Of a DNA stretch of 64,000 bases, positions 24,023-32,983 are shown piece after piece (the first letter of the stretch is position 1; every line of letters begins with the position of its first letter). The stretch is from Castellaniella sp040276065 (GTDB lineage: Bacteria > Pseudomonadota > Gammaproteobacteria > Burkholderiales > Burkholderiaceae_B). Location: positions 62,001 to 126,000 of the forward strand of contig NZ_JBELOI010000006.1 of assembly GCF_040276065.1 (NCBI RefSeq). The letters run 5' to 3'. The notes under the pieces were generated by a model. That model was not told the origin of the DNA and searched no databases. It saw only the letters and a list, made by a program, of their open reading frames with translations. The position numbers and the translations under genes were made by a program.

Positions 24023-24595
24023 CTATATGCGATGCAAGGCCAGGCCCACCATGATCAGGGTCCAGCCTTGAAGAAGCAGGTCCAGGGCCAGCAACAGCCC
24101 CAGCACCCAGACGCTGTTTTCCGGCCAGCCGGCGGCGATGGCCAGCCCCGCCAGCAGCGACGCCGCCCCCGATAGCGCCAGCCACTGCCAGCCCCGCTGG
24201 GCTCGGTTCTGGAACCACACCCACAAGCGAAAGGCGCCCGAGCCAATCAGCGTGGCGCCGATCAACAGGGTAAATAATGTGGCGCCCACCAGGGGGTTGT
24301 AAAAGGCGACGCCGCCGGCGGCCAAATATAGGATCCCGCTGACAGTCCACAGCAGGAAGCTGCGCCACCCCTGGACCCGCCAGGCATGCACCAGCATCCC
24401 CGCCCCGCCGATCAGCATCAGGATACCGATGAAAATCACGCTGGTGATGGTCGCCGTCAGGATGTGGTAAGAGGCCACGAGGCCCACCGCGATCAGCAAG
24501 GCGCCCAAGGCAATGAACCATTTCCACTTCTCGTGCAAGGCCGCCTGCGCGCGGCCACGTTCGGAAGATCCTGTCTCGGGTGTGAACTCGCTCAT
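24023..24595 (-). CDS. HdeD-family membrane protein (DUF308)
   Basis: A 190-residue protein with six hydrophobic segments arranged as three helix pairs, following a polar N-terminus (MSEFTPETGSSERG). Motifs such as LGALLIAVGLVAS, VIFIGILMLIGGAGMLVHAWRV and SGILYLAAGGVAFYNPLVGATLFTLLIGATLI match HdeD, an acid-stress protein of enteric bacteria whose mechanism is unknown. It is monocistronic and transcribed away from the tRNA cluster. Confidence 0.88.
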   Translation of the reverse strand: MSEFTPETGSSERGRAQAALHEKWKWFIALGALLIAVGLVASYHILTATITSVIFIGILMLIGGAGMLVHAWRVQGWRSFLLWTVSGILYLAAGGVAFYNPLVGATLFTLLIGATLIGSGAFRLWVWFQNRAQRGWQWLALSGAASLLAGLAIAAGWPENSVWVLGLLLALDLLLQGWTLIMVGLALHRI

Positions 24596-24767
24596 GGTGT
24601 TCCCCAGGGCTCGATGGTCGCAGCCACCTTAGCACATCGCGGCGGCGTCGGGTGGCCCGCCGCACGGCGGACATGATCGACGACTTGCCGCCAAAGCTCC
24701 AGACTCATCGGATGTTGGAATCACGAGAACCCGTTCAGACTCAGCTGATATTGGACAAGGCTTCGAC

Positions 24768-24796
24768 TTGCGCACCCCTATCTTTTCATGCATAAT
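24768..24796 (+). promoter_or_regulatory. Predicted sigma-70 promoter of the tRNA operon
   Basis: TTGCGC (24768-24773) and CATAAT (24791-24796) are separated by 17 bp and end about 30 bp before the first tRNA base. The placement upstream of three tandem tRNA genes supports it; the match to TTGACA/TATAAT is four of six at -35 and five of six at -10. Confidence 0.55.
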
Positions 24797-24826
24797 CTCG
24801 CTTCTTCGTTAACGAAGGCCTTGTTT

Positions 24827-24902
<76 letters not shown>

Positions 24903-24926
24903 AACAGCTTAGTTTTCGAATGTCCG

Positions 24927-25002
24927 GTCCCCTTCGTCTAGAGGCCTAGGACACCACCCTTTCACGGTGGGTACAGGGGTTCGAATCCCCTAGGGGACGC
25001 CA
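24927..25002 (+). tRNA. tRNA-Glu (TTC)
   Basis: A 76-base cloverleaf starting GTCCCCTTCGTCTAGAGG and ending GGGGACGCCA, so CCA is encoded. The anticodon loop CTTTCAC gives TTC. The acceptor stem GTCCCCT pairs with AGGGGAC. It lies 24 bp after tRNA-Ala. Confidence 0.97.
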
Positions 25003-25028
25003 GGTTCTCCCTGGAATTACGGATACCC

Positions 25029-25105
25029 GGAGCGGTAGTTCAGTTGGTTAGAATACCGGCCTGTCACGCCGGGGGTCGCGGGTTCGAGTCCCGTCCGCTC
25101 CGCCA
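25029..25105 (+). tRNA. tRNA-Asp (GTC)
   Basis: A 77-base cloverleaf starting GGAGCGGTAGTTCAGTTGG and ending CGCTCCGCCA with CCA encoded. The anticodon loop CTGTCAC gives GTC. It is the last tRNA of the cluster; the large catabolic region begins just after its terminator, so this gene is a candidate insertion boundary. Confidence 0.97.
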
Positions 25106-25113
25106 ACGAATTC

Positions 25114-25146
25114 AAAGGGCTACGTGATTTCACGTAGCCCTTTTTC
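25114..25146 (+). terminator. Rho-independent terminator of the tRNA operon
   Basis: A 13-bp perfect stem (AAAGGGCTACGTG / CACGTAGCCCTTT) with a four-base ATTT loop is followed by further T residues. It lies nine bases after tRNA-Asp. The 296-bp stretch from here to dctP holds no gene that I can support. Confidence 0.93.
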
Positions 25147-25441
25147 TCGTTCCAAATTCCAATTTTGAAACAAGTTTTAGGCTCTACCCCATTAGTGGGG
25201 GATGGCCATTCTTCGCATGGGCGTCTTCGTGATCCCCTGATCGCCAGGAATGTCGGCAGTATCTTCCCAGCGCGTTTGGCCTTCCAGCCCTTGTATCAGG
25301 GACGTTGGCATCATTGAGACGCCTTTTGACCTTCTCTAGTTCAGTTTCTTGGCTTTACGACCCCCTGGTCGTTCGAATACTCTTTTTTCGAGCGTACTCG
25401 CTGCAAGAGGCGAGCGATATCCAAGAACCAAGGAGACAGTA

Positions 25442-26497
25442 ATGATCAAGGCAGGAGAGTTTTTTTCGTTCGGCTTGCGTCGAGCCGCGATTGCGGCGGG
25501 CACGACTCTGTCGCTCGCCCTGTTTGGCATGGGCGTACCCGCTGCGCAGGCACAAAGCGCCACCGTTCTTAAAACGGCGTTCTATCAGCCTGATGGCCAC
25601 CCGATCATCGAGTTGAGTAAAGAGGTCTTTTCCAAGATCGAGCGCGAAACAGAAGGCCGTGTGAAATTCCGGGTCTATGCGGCCTCGACATTGGTGCCGA
25701 CCACCGAGATGGCCAGCGGGGTAAATGACGGCACGGCATTCATGGCCATTTGGTATATGCCGTACATGTCCAAGACGATCCCGCTCTTCGATATTGAAAC
25801 CATTCCCGTTTGGACGGGTGGTTGCAAAGGGGTGGTGGGCGCATTTGACGCCGGCCTCAACGATATTTATACCGAGGCGCTGGTGCGGCAAGGCCTGACC
25901 AACGTGAAAGTGGCCGGCGTCAGCGAATGTCTGCCGCGGGTGTTGGCGGTAAGCCAGCAGGTTCGGCGCCCCGCGGATTCGAAAGGTCTGAAGATCAGGA
26001 GCGTGGGGGCCGAATCCGACATGATCCGGGACATCGGCGCGAGCCCGGTCAATATGACGATGGACCAGGTGTACGAGGCCATGTCGCGCGGCATCATTAA
26101 TGGTGTGACCAACGCGTTCATGATGATCGAGGACCGGAGCCAATTCGAACTGGTGAAACATGTGACGAATATGGATCTCACGTCCGTCCTGATGCATGTG
26201 ATCTACAACCCCTCCGTGCTGGACAAGCTTGACCCGCGCGATCGGAAGACCGTGGAAAGCGGCATGAGGGAAGTGGCGGACCATGTGCGTGTCGGGCTGA
26301 GCGCGTTGAACGAGAAATCCATCGCACGGGCCTCCGAGTCCCTGGGTGTGCAGGTCTATCAGCCCAATGCGGAAGAGCACAAGGAGTGGGTCCAGGCGGC
26401 GCAGGCGTCCAGGAAGGTGTTCGAGGACAAGGCCGCCAAGGATCCCTTGATCCAGAAGGGGCTGGAATACGTCTATCAGTTCAATCCGCAGAATTGA
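25442..26497 (+). CDS. dctP: TRAP transporter solute-binding protein (DctP family)
   Basis: A 351-residue periplasmic protein with a signal peptide (FGLRRAAIAAGTTLSLALFG, cleavage near AQAQS). The DctP fold shows in PDGHPIIELSKEVFSKIERETEGRVKFRVY, the LKIRSVGAESDMIRDIGASPVNM segment (with the Arg that usually binds a carboxylate) and MDQVYEAMSRGIINGVTN. The ATG at 25442 follows AAGGAG. It delivers an organic acid to the DctQ/DctM membrane complex encoded downstream. The ligand is unknown but should be that of the catabolic genes that follow. First gene of the island after the tRNA operon. Confidence 0.93.
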   Translation: MIKAGEFFSFGLRRAAIAAGTTLSLALFGMGVPAAQAQSATVLKTAFYQPDGHPIIELSKEVFSKIERETEGRVKFRVYAASTLVPTTEMASGVNDGTAFMAIWYMPYMSKTIPLFDIETIPVWTGGCKGVVGAFDAGLNDIYTEALVRQGLTNVKVAGVSECLPRVLAVSQQVRRPADSKGLKIRSVGAESDMIRDIGASPVNMTMDQVYEAMSRGIINGVTNAFMMIEDRSQFELVKHVTNMDLTSVLMHVIYNPSVLDKLDPRDRKTVESGMREVADHVRVGLSALNEKSIARASESLGVQVYQPNAEEHKEWVQAAQASRKVFEDKAAKDPLIQKGLEYVYQFNPQN

Positions 26498-26542
26498 TTT
26501 TCTCTCGATAGATCGTCCTAGTTCCTTCAGGAGGCCGCCCAG

Positions 26543-27049
26543 ATGTCCGGTTCAGCCGATGTACCAAACAATGCCCTGTCTCGCGTCATCGACCGGGTGA
26601 CCTCCTTTTTCCATGGTGTGGCTTTGGTGACCCTGGGCGTCATGGCGTGTCTGTTGATCTACGACATCATCATGCGCTATGTCTTCCATAGTCCGACGGA
26701 CTGGGTGCTCGATGTGGTTCAACTGGTGCAGGTCACCTTGGCTTTTGCGGCGGCGGCTCCGGTTCTGCGGGATGGCGGGCATATCAATATGGAGTTGCTG
26801 TCGACGATGGTCGGCCGGCGCGCTCAAAGGCAGTTCGATATTCTTTCAAACGGCATTTGTACCGTGGGTAGCCTGTGGATGGTTGTCCTAGGCTGGCGCA
26901 CCTTCAGCCAGAGCTACATGATTTCCGAGTCGTCCTACGGTATCACGCTACCGATCTATCCCTGGAAATTCCTACTGCCTTTTTGTTTCTTTGTACTGGC
27001 GTTGCAGTTTTTCGCCATGTTTCTCAACAGTATCCGGAGCCGTGTCTAG
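26543..27049 (+). CDS. dctQ: TRAP transporter small membrane subunit (DctQ)
   Basis: A 168-residue protein with four membrane spans, typical of DctQ. Motifs: MACLLIYDIIMRYVFHSPTDWVLDVVQ (the conserved R-Y-x-F and W residues), APVLRDGGHINMELL (H-I-x-V/M-(D/E) motif) and LPIYPWKFLLPFCFFVLALQ. It pairs with DctM, but the dctM gene is about 1.8 kb downstream, separated by two dehydrogenase genes. GGAGG at ~26530 precedes the ATG. Confidence 0.92.
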   Translation: MSGSADVPNNALSRVIDRVTSFFHGVALVTLGVMACLLIYDIIMRYVFHSPTDWVLDVVQLVQVTLAFAAAAPVLRDGGHINMELLSTMVGRRAQRQFDILSNGICTVGSLWMVVLGWRTFSQSYMISESSYGITLPIYPWKFLLPFCFFVLALQFFAMFLNSIRSRV

Positions 27050-27107
27050 GCCGCGGCGCCGGCGCATGAACGTGCCGGCGAGGAATCGACGTACATAGGG
27101 GGCTCTC

Positions 27108-27872
27108 GTGGAGCGGGATCAAAAGGTTGCGATTGTGACGGGTGCCGGTGGGGGCATCGGCCGGGCCATTTCCGTCAAGCTGGTGCGGGCCGGCATGCGT
27201 CTGGTCTTGGTGGACAAGGTGCCGGAAGGCGTTGAATCCCTCGCGCAAGAAATCGTGCAGGAGGGCGGCCAAGCCATCCCCTGTCGCGTTGACGTGGGCG
27301 ATGAGGCCGATGTGCGCCGCTGCTTGGAGCAAACCATCGTCGAGTATGGCCGGGTCGACTGTTTGGTGAATAACGCCGGCATTTCCCCCAAGAAGCCGGA
27401 CGGCGCGAAAGCGACCCTCGTCGAGATACCGCTTGCAGAGTGGGAAACGGTGATGAGAGTCAATCTGACCTCCGTGTTTCTCATGTGTGCCGCGAGTATT
27501 CCGCACATGCAGCGCCAAGGCGCCGGCGCCATTGTGAGTATTTCATCCTCGGCTGCCTTGGATGGTGGCATTTTGGCCGCGGCTCATTATTCAGCATCAA
27601 AGGGCGCGGTGGCGGCTTTGACGCGGACTCTGGCGAAGGAAGTCGCGCGGCACGGCATACGCGTTAACGCGGTTGCGCCCGGACGGGTGGATACGCCGAT
27701 GGCCAAGTTGTCATCGGATGAGCGCAACCAGGCGGCGCGCGCCAGAATCCCTCTGGGACGCTTTGCCGAACCGGAAGAGATCGCCGATTCGGTCGCCTAT
27801 CTTCTGTCGGACCAAGCCAGCTATGTCACCGGGGTGACACTCAACGTAAGCGGCGGTTATGTCGTCGCTTAA
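27108..27872 (+). CDS. Short-chain dehydrogenase/reductase (SDR), first of two
   Basis: A 254-residue classical SDR. The cofactor loop is VTGAGGGIGRA, followed by an acidic residue at the end of strand 2 (VLVDK) that favours NAD(H). NNAGIS and the catalytic Ser and YSASKGAV are present, and the C-terminus has GVTLNVSGGYVVA. Closest in pattern to FabG-like 3-oxoacyl reductases or sugar dehydrogenases; substrate not evident. The start is GTG. It sits between dctQ and dctM, so its substrate is likely the compound imported by the TRAP system. Confidence 0.93.
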   Translation: MERDQKVAIVTGAGGGIGRAISVKLVRAGMRLVLVDKVPEGVESLAQEIVQEGGQAIPCRVDVGDEADVRRCLEQTIVEYGRVDCLVNNAGISPKKPDGAKATLVEIPLAEWETVMRVNLTSVFLMCAASIPHMQRQGAGAIVSISSSAALDGGILAAAHYSASKGAVAALTRTLAKEVARHGIRVNAVAPGRVDTPMAKLSSDERNQAARARIPLGRFAEPEEIADSVAYLLSDQASYVTGVTLNVSGGYVVA

Positions 27873-27975
27873 AGATCATCTGCGCGTGTGACTCGCGCTT
27901 TGGCGTCGCCGTCGCCGTCGGCTCTGTCGCGGCTGCCGTGCGGGCGCTGTTTACCTTTCATTCAACGGAGTCGAA

Positions 27976-28737
27976 ATGGATCTTGAATTGTCCGGCAAAA
28001 TCGTTGTGGTCACCGGCGCCGGCCGTGGGCATGGTGAGTCAATGTCGCTTGCCCTGGCGCAGGCGGGTGCGACGGTGGCCGTCCTGGACCTCGATGGCGA
28101 AAGCGCCCGGCGCGTTTCGGACGAAATCGTGCGGCGCGGCGGGGCCAGCAGCGCGCATCAGATCGATGTGACGGATAGGGCCGCTGTTGAAACGGCGATG
28201 CAGGGCATCCGGTCGCAGTTTGGGCGTATCGATGTACTGATCAATAACGCCTGTGCCGCGATCCGCAGGATTCCCTTCCTAGAGATGGAAGCCGCCGAAT
28301 GGGATCAGGTCATTGCGGTCAATCTGCGTGGCGCCTTCAACTGCTCGCAAATGGCAGGACGCATCATGAAGGAGCAAGGAGGCGGGCGAATGATCAATAT
28401 CTCCTCGTTTGCCGCCGGCCTGCCCGCCGCGGGCTTCGCCGCGTACAGCGCCAGCAAAGCGGGTCTCGAGGCGCTGTCCAAGATCGTGGCGGGAGAGCTT
28501 GGCGCCTTCGGTGTGACCGCGGTTTACGTCCGGCCCGGTGTGGTGGAAACCGAATTCACCAAGCCCGGCCATGCCGGTGAGGTCGGCGAGAAGATGCGAT
28601 CGGTCATTGCATCCGGCAGGTTTGGAACCACCGAGGAACTGGCCAGGGTCATCTGTTTCCTGGCGTCGCCGTTGTCCGAGTATGTCAATGGTGGTCCGAT
28701 CACCGTCGATGGCGGCAAGTACGTATGTCAGTTTTGA
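27976..28737 (+). CDS. Short-chain dehydrogenase/reductase, second of two
   Basis: A 253-residue SDR. The cofactor loop reads VTGAGRGHGES, with histidine where the family normally has isoleucine. LDLDG at the end of strand 2 predicts NAD(H) use. The NNAG motif is NNACA here, while the catalytic SSF, YSASKAG and the closing GPITVDGGKYV are normal. It differs enough from its neighbour to have a separate step in the pathway. The ribosome site is ACGGAG about 10 bp upstream. Confidence 0.92.
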   Translation: MDLELSGKIVVVTGAGRGHGESMSLALAQAGATVAVLDLDGESARRVSDEIVRRGGASSAHQIDVTDRAAVETAMQGIRSQFGRIDVLINNACAAIRRIPFLEMEAAEWDQVIAVNLRGAFNCSQMAGRIMKEQGGGRMINISSFAAGLPAAGFAAYSASKAGLEALSKIVAGELGAFGVTAVYVRPGVVETEFTKPGHAGEVGEKMRSVIASGRFGTTEELARVICFLASPLSEYVNGGPITVDGGKYVCQF

Positions 28738-28808
28738 TGCGCGAGGCGATATTGCTCCAAGAGTGTGTGGAGATTCGTACGGGTGGGGCACATGGATAGG
28801 GGGCCACG

Positions 28809-30122
28809 ATGACACACGACATGATGGGCATGATGATTTGCCTTGGTTTGCTGGGGTTCTTTCTCATCATTGGTATGCCGATCTTCATGGGCCTGCTGCT
28901 CTCGGGCCTCGCCAGTCTGCACTACCTAGAGGGATATAACGCGCTGTCGAATATCGCAGGGAAGCTGGCTTTCAACCAATTGCTGGGCTTTCCCTTGCTG
29001 GCGATCCCGATGTTCATCCTCATGGGTAATCTCCTGACGACCCACAGGATGGGAGAGGATTTATTCAGTGGCTTGCATCGGTGGTTCGGTTCTTTGCCCG
29101 GGGGCTTCGCCATCGGCAGCACCGTGGTGTGCGCGATCTTCGGCTTCATGAGTGGATCGAACACCGCCGCGGCTGCGACGGTGGGCTCGGTGGCGATCCC
29201 GGCCATGGAGGAGAAGAAATACTATCGGCCGCTCAGCCTCGGGACCCTGGCGGTCGCCGGGACGCTTGCGGCTTTGATTCCGCCCAGCACCATCATGATC
29301 ATTTACGGCAGCGCGGCCACGAATGTGTCGATTGGACGGGTATTTGTCGGCGGAATCCTGCCGGGCATTTTGCTGACCTTCCTGATGAGTCTGTACATCT
29401 ACCTTTACGCGCGCGTGTTCCCGAAGCGCGCGCCGCGGGGTGACAAGGCAAGTTGGACGGAGAAGATCCTGGGGCTCAAGGAACTTGCGCCGGCGATTTT
29501 CCTGTTCGTCACGATCATCGGGGGCATGTATGCCGGGATCTTCACGGCGATTGAGGCGAGCGCCGTCAGCGTGTTCGCCACGTTGATACTGCTTGTCGCC
29601 TACCGCAGGCTCAGTGTCGCCAATGTCCTTGATGCGATGAAGAGGACCGTCAAAGTATCCGGGATGATCTACATGATCATTGTCGGGGCGACCATCCTCA
29701 GCCACGTGTTCTTTATCACCGGCTTTCGGGATCTGGTGTCGGACTTCCTGCTGAGCTTCAACCTGCCGGGATGGGGGACGATGATCCTGGTCCTGCTCAT
29801 CTTGACTGTGCTTGGCACCTTTCTCGATGTCATCGCCCTCATCATGATCGCGGTGCCCATCTTCCTCCCGGTGGCCGTTCAGTCCGGTTATGACGGTGTC
29901 TGGTTTGGCGTCATCATGGTGATCGCTTCCGAGATGGCGCTGTGCACGCCGCCGGTGGGCGTCAATTTGTTCGTGATCCAGGGCATCTCGCCGCCTGGAA
30001 CGTCCCTCATGACGGTGGCACGCGGGGCGGCGCCCTTCATAGGCGTGATCTGGCTATTGCTGCTCCTGCTCATCTTTTTCCCTCCAATCGTGACCTGGCT
30101 GCCTAGCCGGATGGCGTTCTAG
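28809..30122 (+). CDS. dctM: TRAP transporter large membrane subunit (DctM)
   Basis: A 437-residue polytopic protein with about twelve spans. Conserved DctM segments are LGLLGFFLIIGMPIFMGLLLSGLA, GFPLLAIPMFILMGNL, the FMSGSNTAAAATVGSVAIPAM segment, LIPPSTIMIIYG, and EMALCTPPVGVNLFVIQGI near the end. It forms the Na+-driven transport core with DctQ, which lies upstream of the two SDR genes. The gene is intact, so the system should be functional. Confidence 0.95.
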   Translation: MTHDMMGMMICLGLLGFFLIIGMPIFMGLLLSGLASLHYLEGYNALSNIAGKLAFNQLLGFPLLAIPMFILMGNLLTTHRMGEDLFSGLHRWFGSLPGGFAIGSTVVCAIFGFMSGSNTAAAATVGSVAIPAMEEKKYYRPLSLGTLAVAGTLAALIPPSTIMIIYGSAATNVSIGRVFVGGILPGILLTFLMSLYIYLYARVFPKRAPRGDKASWTEKILGLKELAPAIFLFVTIIGGMYAGIFTAIEASAVSVFATLILLVAYRRLSVANVLDAMKRTVKVSGMIYMIIVGATILSHVFFITGFRDLVSDFLLSFNLPGWGTMILVLLILTVLGTFLDVIALIMIAVPIFLPVAVQSGYDGVWFGVIMVIASEMALCTPPVGVNLFVIQGISPPGTSLMTVARGAAPFIGVIWLLLLLLIFFPPIVTWLPSRMAF

Positions 30123-30142
30123 CGGTATCTGGAGAACTACTG

Positions 30143-31804
30143 ATGACTCTCTCTCCCTTGAGGATCGGCGATCCGGCGGACGTGGCGTGGGACGCCACCG
30201 CTGATGTGGTGGTTGTGGGGTTTGGCGCCGCGGGGTCCTGTGCCGCTCTGGAGGCTCGGGCGGGTGGCGCCAGCGTTATTCTCGTTGACAAGTTCGAAGG
30301 CGGCGGCACCACGGCGCTAAGCGGTGGTGTGGTCTATGCTGGTGCGACGCGCTTCCAGCAGGAAGCCGGTTATGAGGACTCCGTCGACGAAATGATCAAG
30401 TACCTCGAACTCGAGGTCGGGGATATCGTCGGTGCCGATACCTTGCGGCGATTCTGCGAAAACAGCGCCGGGAACCTCGATTGGCTGATTTCGCATGGGG
30501 CGACCTATGGCGCGCGGCTGGCGAAGCCGGACGAGGCGTATGACGTCGCCTTGTCGGCGGGCGCTTCGCTGTACTTCAGCGGCAATGAGTTTGTCCGCTC
30601 GTATGCCGCCGTTGCGAAACCCGCGCCGCGCGGCCACATCACCGTGGGCCCGGGGTTCGGCTCGAAAGGGGTGCATTTGTTTGCCGCCTTGCGTGCGGCG
30701 GTCGAGCGCATGGGGGTTGAGACAAGGCTGCGTTCTCCGGTGCGCAGGCTGGTCCTCGATGCCGCCGGGAATGTCGTCGGTGTCGAGGTGGTACAAATCG
30801 CACCGGGAAGCCCAGCCTGGCGCCTGCATCGCTTGTGCGAGCGCCTGTACCACAAGGGCAAGGGGAATCTTTATGGACCGCCGGCGCGCCTGCTGGCGCG
30901 AGGCATTGCCTGGGCTGAACGATCCGGTGTCCCGAAACGGATACGCGCCACGGGCGGCGTGGTGCTGGCAACCGGCGGCTTCATCAACAATCGTCGGATG
31001 CTGTCTGAGTATCTTCCTCAGCACTTGAATGCGATACCCATGGGTTCCGCGGGTTGTCTGGGCGATGGCATTCGCCTGGGGCAGTCGATCGGCGCCCTGA
31101 CGCGAATGGATTGCGGTGAATCGGGCCGTTCCCTCCTGGTGCCCAAGCCGTTCAAGTACGGCTTGCTTGTCAATCGGGCGGGTGAGCGTTTCATTGCCGA
31201 GGATGCCTATGGCCTGACCATCGGACATGAAATATTTCAGCAGGACGGCCATGCCGCCTGGCTGATTCTAGACGCCGAGCAGTTCAGGGCAGCGTGGCGG
31301 CTCGTGATGCCGTGGCGGCCGATGATCCTGCGATACCGGGTCCGCGCGCTCATGCCCTTGCTGTTTGCCTGGCGGCGTTCAGGAACGCTTGAGGGGCTGG
31401 CCGGCAAGTGCGGCATTCAGGCCGAGGGTTTGCGCCGTACCTTCGACCGATATGATGGTTGCCTGCGCAATCAGCAGGAGGATTGGCTGGGCAAACTGCC
31501 GCCGAATATCGCATCGCTGGGCCCGGGGCCCTATTACGCCATTGACTGTTCGCCGGACAGCAAAGGCTTTCCACCCACGTCGCTGACTTTGGGCGGCTTA
31601 TTGGTCGATGAGCGCAGCGGACAAGTCCGGGGTGCCGACCAATCTGTGATCGGGGGACTGTATGCGGCGGGGCGCGCGGCGGTGGGCCTGCCCTCTAATT
31701 TCAATGTCAGCGGCCTCTCGATTGCCGACTGCGTCTTTTCCGGTCGCCGGGCGGGGCGGGCAGCCGCCAAAGCCGCGCAGGCTGGGGGGGATGGCGGGGC
31801 TTGA
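30143..31804 (+). CDS. FAD-dependent oxidoreductase, fumarate reductase/ketosteroid dehydrogenase type (I)
   Basis: A 553-residue flavoprotein with an N-terminal dinucleotide-binding fold: VVVVGFGAAGSCAALEAR (GxGxxG) ending in VDK, then GGGTTALSGGVVYAG, matching the fumarate-reductase/3-oxosteroid 1-dehydrogenase superfamily. The C-terminal FAD segment is GLYAAGRAAVGLPSNFNVSGLSIADCVFSGRRAG. It would carry out a dehydrogenation or ene-reduction of the imported compound. It lies 20 bp after dctM and ends the first transcript; a convergent LysR gene follows 37 bp later. Confidence 0.88.
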   Translation: MTLSPLRIGDPADVAWDATADVVVVGFGAAGSCAALEARAGGASVILVDKFEGGGTTALSGGVVYAGATRFQQEAGYEDSVDEMIKYLELEVGDIVGADTLRRFCENSAGNLDWLISHGATYGARLAKPDEAYDVALSAGASLYFSGNEFVRSYAAVAKPAPRGHITVGPGFGSKGVHLFAALRAAVERMGVETRLRSPVRRLVLDAAGNVVGVEVVQIAPGSPAWRLHRLCERLYHKGKGNLYGPPARLLARGIAWAERSGVPKRIRATGGVVLATGGFINNRRMLSEYLPQHLNAIPMGSAGCLGDGIRLGQSIGALTRMDCGESGRSLLVPKPFKYGLLVNRAGERFIAEDAYGLTIGHEIFQQDGHAAWLILDAEQFRAAWRLVMPWRPMILRYRVRALMPLLFAWRRSGTLEGLAGKCGIQAEGLRRTFDRYDGCLRNQQEDWLGKLPPNIASLGPGPYYAIDCSPDSKGFPPTSLTLGGLLVDERSGQVRGADQSVIGGLYAAGRAAVGLPSNFNVSGLSIADCVFSGRRAGRAAAKAAQAGGDGGA

Positions 31805-31809
31805 TCCGA

Positions 31810-31840
31810 CACGCCCCGCCGTTTCAGGGCGCGTGGCGGC
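31810..31840. terminator. Possible bidirectional terminator between flavoprotein and LysR genes
   Basis: CACGCCCC (31810-31817) and GGGCGCGTG (31827-31835) form an eight-pair stem with one bulged base and a nine-base loop, placed between two convergent stop codons. Only a short T-rich stretch follows, so support is modest. Confidence 0.3.
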
Positions 31841-31841
31841 T

Positions 31842-32831
31842 TTATTCGCCGGGTGGGTACTCGGTCAAGGCCGAGAGTTTTTCGGATAGAAAATCGACGA
31901 GCACGCGAGTCCGATAGAGCAGCTTGCGGTTTGGATAGAGAATCCAGACATTGGGGAGTTCGCCGGATGGGTAGACACAGGCATAGTCCGGTAGAAGCTG
32001 AATCAGGCGGCCTGATTTCAAATCCTCCCTGACGGTGTTTCTGCCCAATCTGGCAATGCCCAGGCCGTAGCGCGCGAACTCCACCAGCACGTTGTGGTTG
32101 TTCGCCTCGAGCCGGGACCGCACGGTGATGCCGACCGTATTGTCTCCATGCCGAAAGAACCAGTTTGTGGGTTCGTTCGAGGAGTGCACGAGGCAGTCAT
32201 GCGCATTCAAGTCGCTGAGGTTTTTTGGGGTGCCCTTGCGTCGAAGGTATTCGGGCGAGGCGCAAAGAACCCGGTGTACGCTGCGGACGCGGATGCCGAC
32301 CATGCTGCTGTCCGGGATCCGGCCGGAGTGGACCGCGACGTCTATGGTGTCGGTCACGAGATCGATCAGCTCGTCAGTGGTGATGACTGATAGCTTGATT
32401 TCGGGGTAGGTGGCGCAGAATTCAGACAGGACGCGGGGCAGATAGGTTCCCGCGGCATAGTAATTGACGGCAAGCCGGATCATGCCACGGGGTGTCTGAG
32501 TCATCGTGGTCATCGAGTCCTCGAGCGCCGTAAAGCCTTCGAGGGTCTGGCTCGCCCACTCCAGGACACGCTCGCCCGCCTCGGTCAGACGGATGCTGCG
32601 CGTCGTGCGCTGGAATAATCGCACGCCGAGGGCGCGCTCCAGGGCTGCGATCTGGCGTGCCGCGAGCGACCCCGAGATGCCGATCTCGCGGCCCGCCGCC
32701 GTGATGTTGTGCATTCTCGCAACCTGTTGCATCAGCTCGATCTGGGCGAGCGTGACCCTCGAGCGCACGCGCGAAGTGGGTTGAACGGGTTGGCTTGAGG
32801 TGAGGTCTTTGGAGGCGTTTTTACTCGTCAT
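31842..32831 (-). CDS. LysR-family transcriptional regulator
   Basis: A 329-residue regulator. The N-terminal winged helix-turn-helix is visible in ARMHNITAAGREIGISGSLAARQIAALERALGVRLFQRTTRSIRLTEAGE (residues ~33-85), and the effector-binding domain follows to the end. The ATG at 32831 is preferred over an in-frame TTG six bases upstream. The gene diverges from the hyuA operon; the 267-bp spacer holds dyads positioned as LysR operator sites. It probably responds to a pathway intermediate and switches on the hyuA-to-lyase genes, and perhaps the dctP transcript. Confidence 0.93.
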   Translation of the reverse strand: MTSKNASKDLTSSQPVQPTSRVRSRVTLAQIELMQQVARMHNITAAGREIGISGSLAARQIAALERALGVRLFQRTTRSIRLTEAGERVLEWASQTLEGFTALEDSMTTMTQTPRGMIRLAVNYYAAGTYLPRVLSEFCATYPEIKLSVITTDELIDLVTDTIDVAVHSGRIPDSSMVGIRVRSVHRVLCASPEYLRRKGTPKNLSDLNAHDCLVHSSNEPTNWFFRHGDNTVGITVRSRLEANNHNVLVEFARYGLGIARLGRNTVREDLKSGRLIQLLPDYACVYPSGELPNVWILYPNRKLLYRTRVLVDFLSEKLSALTEYPPGE

Positions 32832-32983
32832 TGTCAAACCTATCTGATCGGGTGCCCCAGGCGCCTAAAGAAGACGCTGACAAAGTATCCAGCCGACATC
32901 CCGCGGGAGCGGCTTTGGGTGCTTCCTCACCTGACTATAGCGCAAGGCCGGTGCGTTCACTGGACAGGCGCAGGCCCGGAACC

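Noticed and set aside
25195..25340. Minus-strand open frame (MMPTSLIQGL start, ending MRRMAIPH) as a gene or integrase relic
   Set aside because: Only ~40 codons, no recognisable domain and no similarity that I can name; not enough for a pseudogene call.
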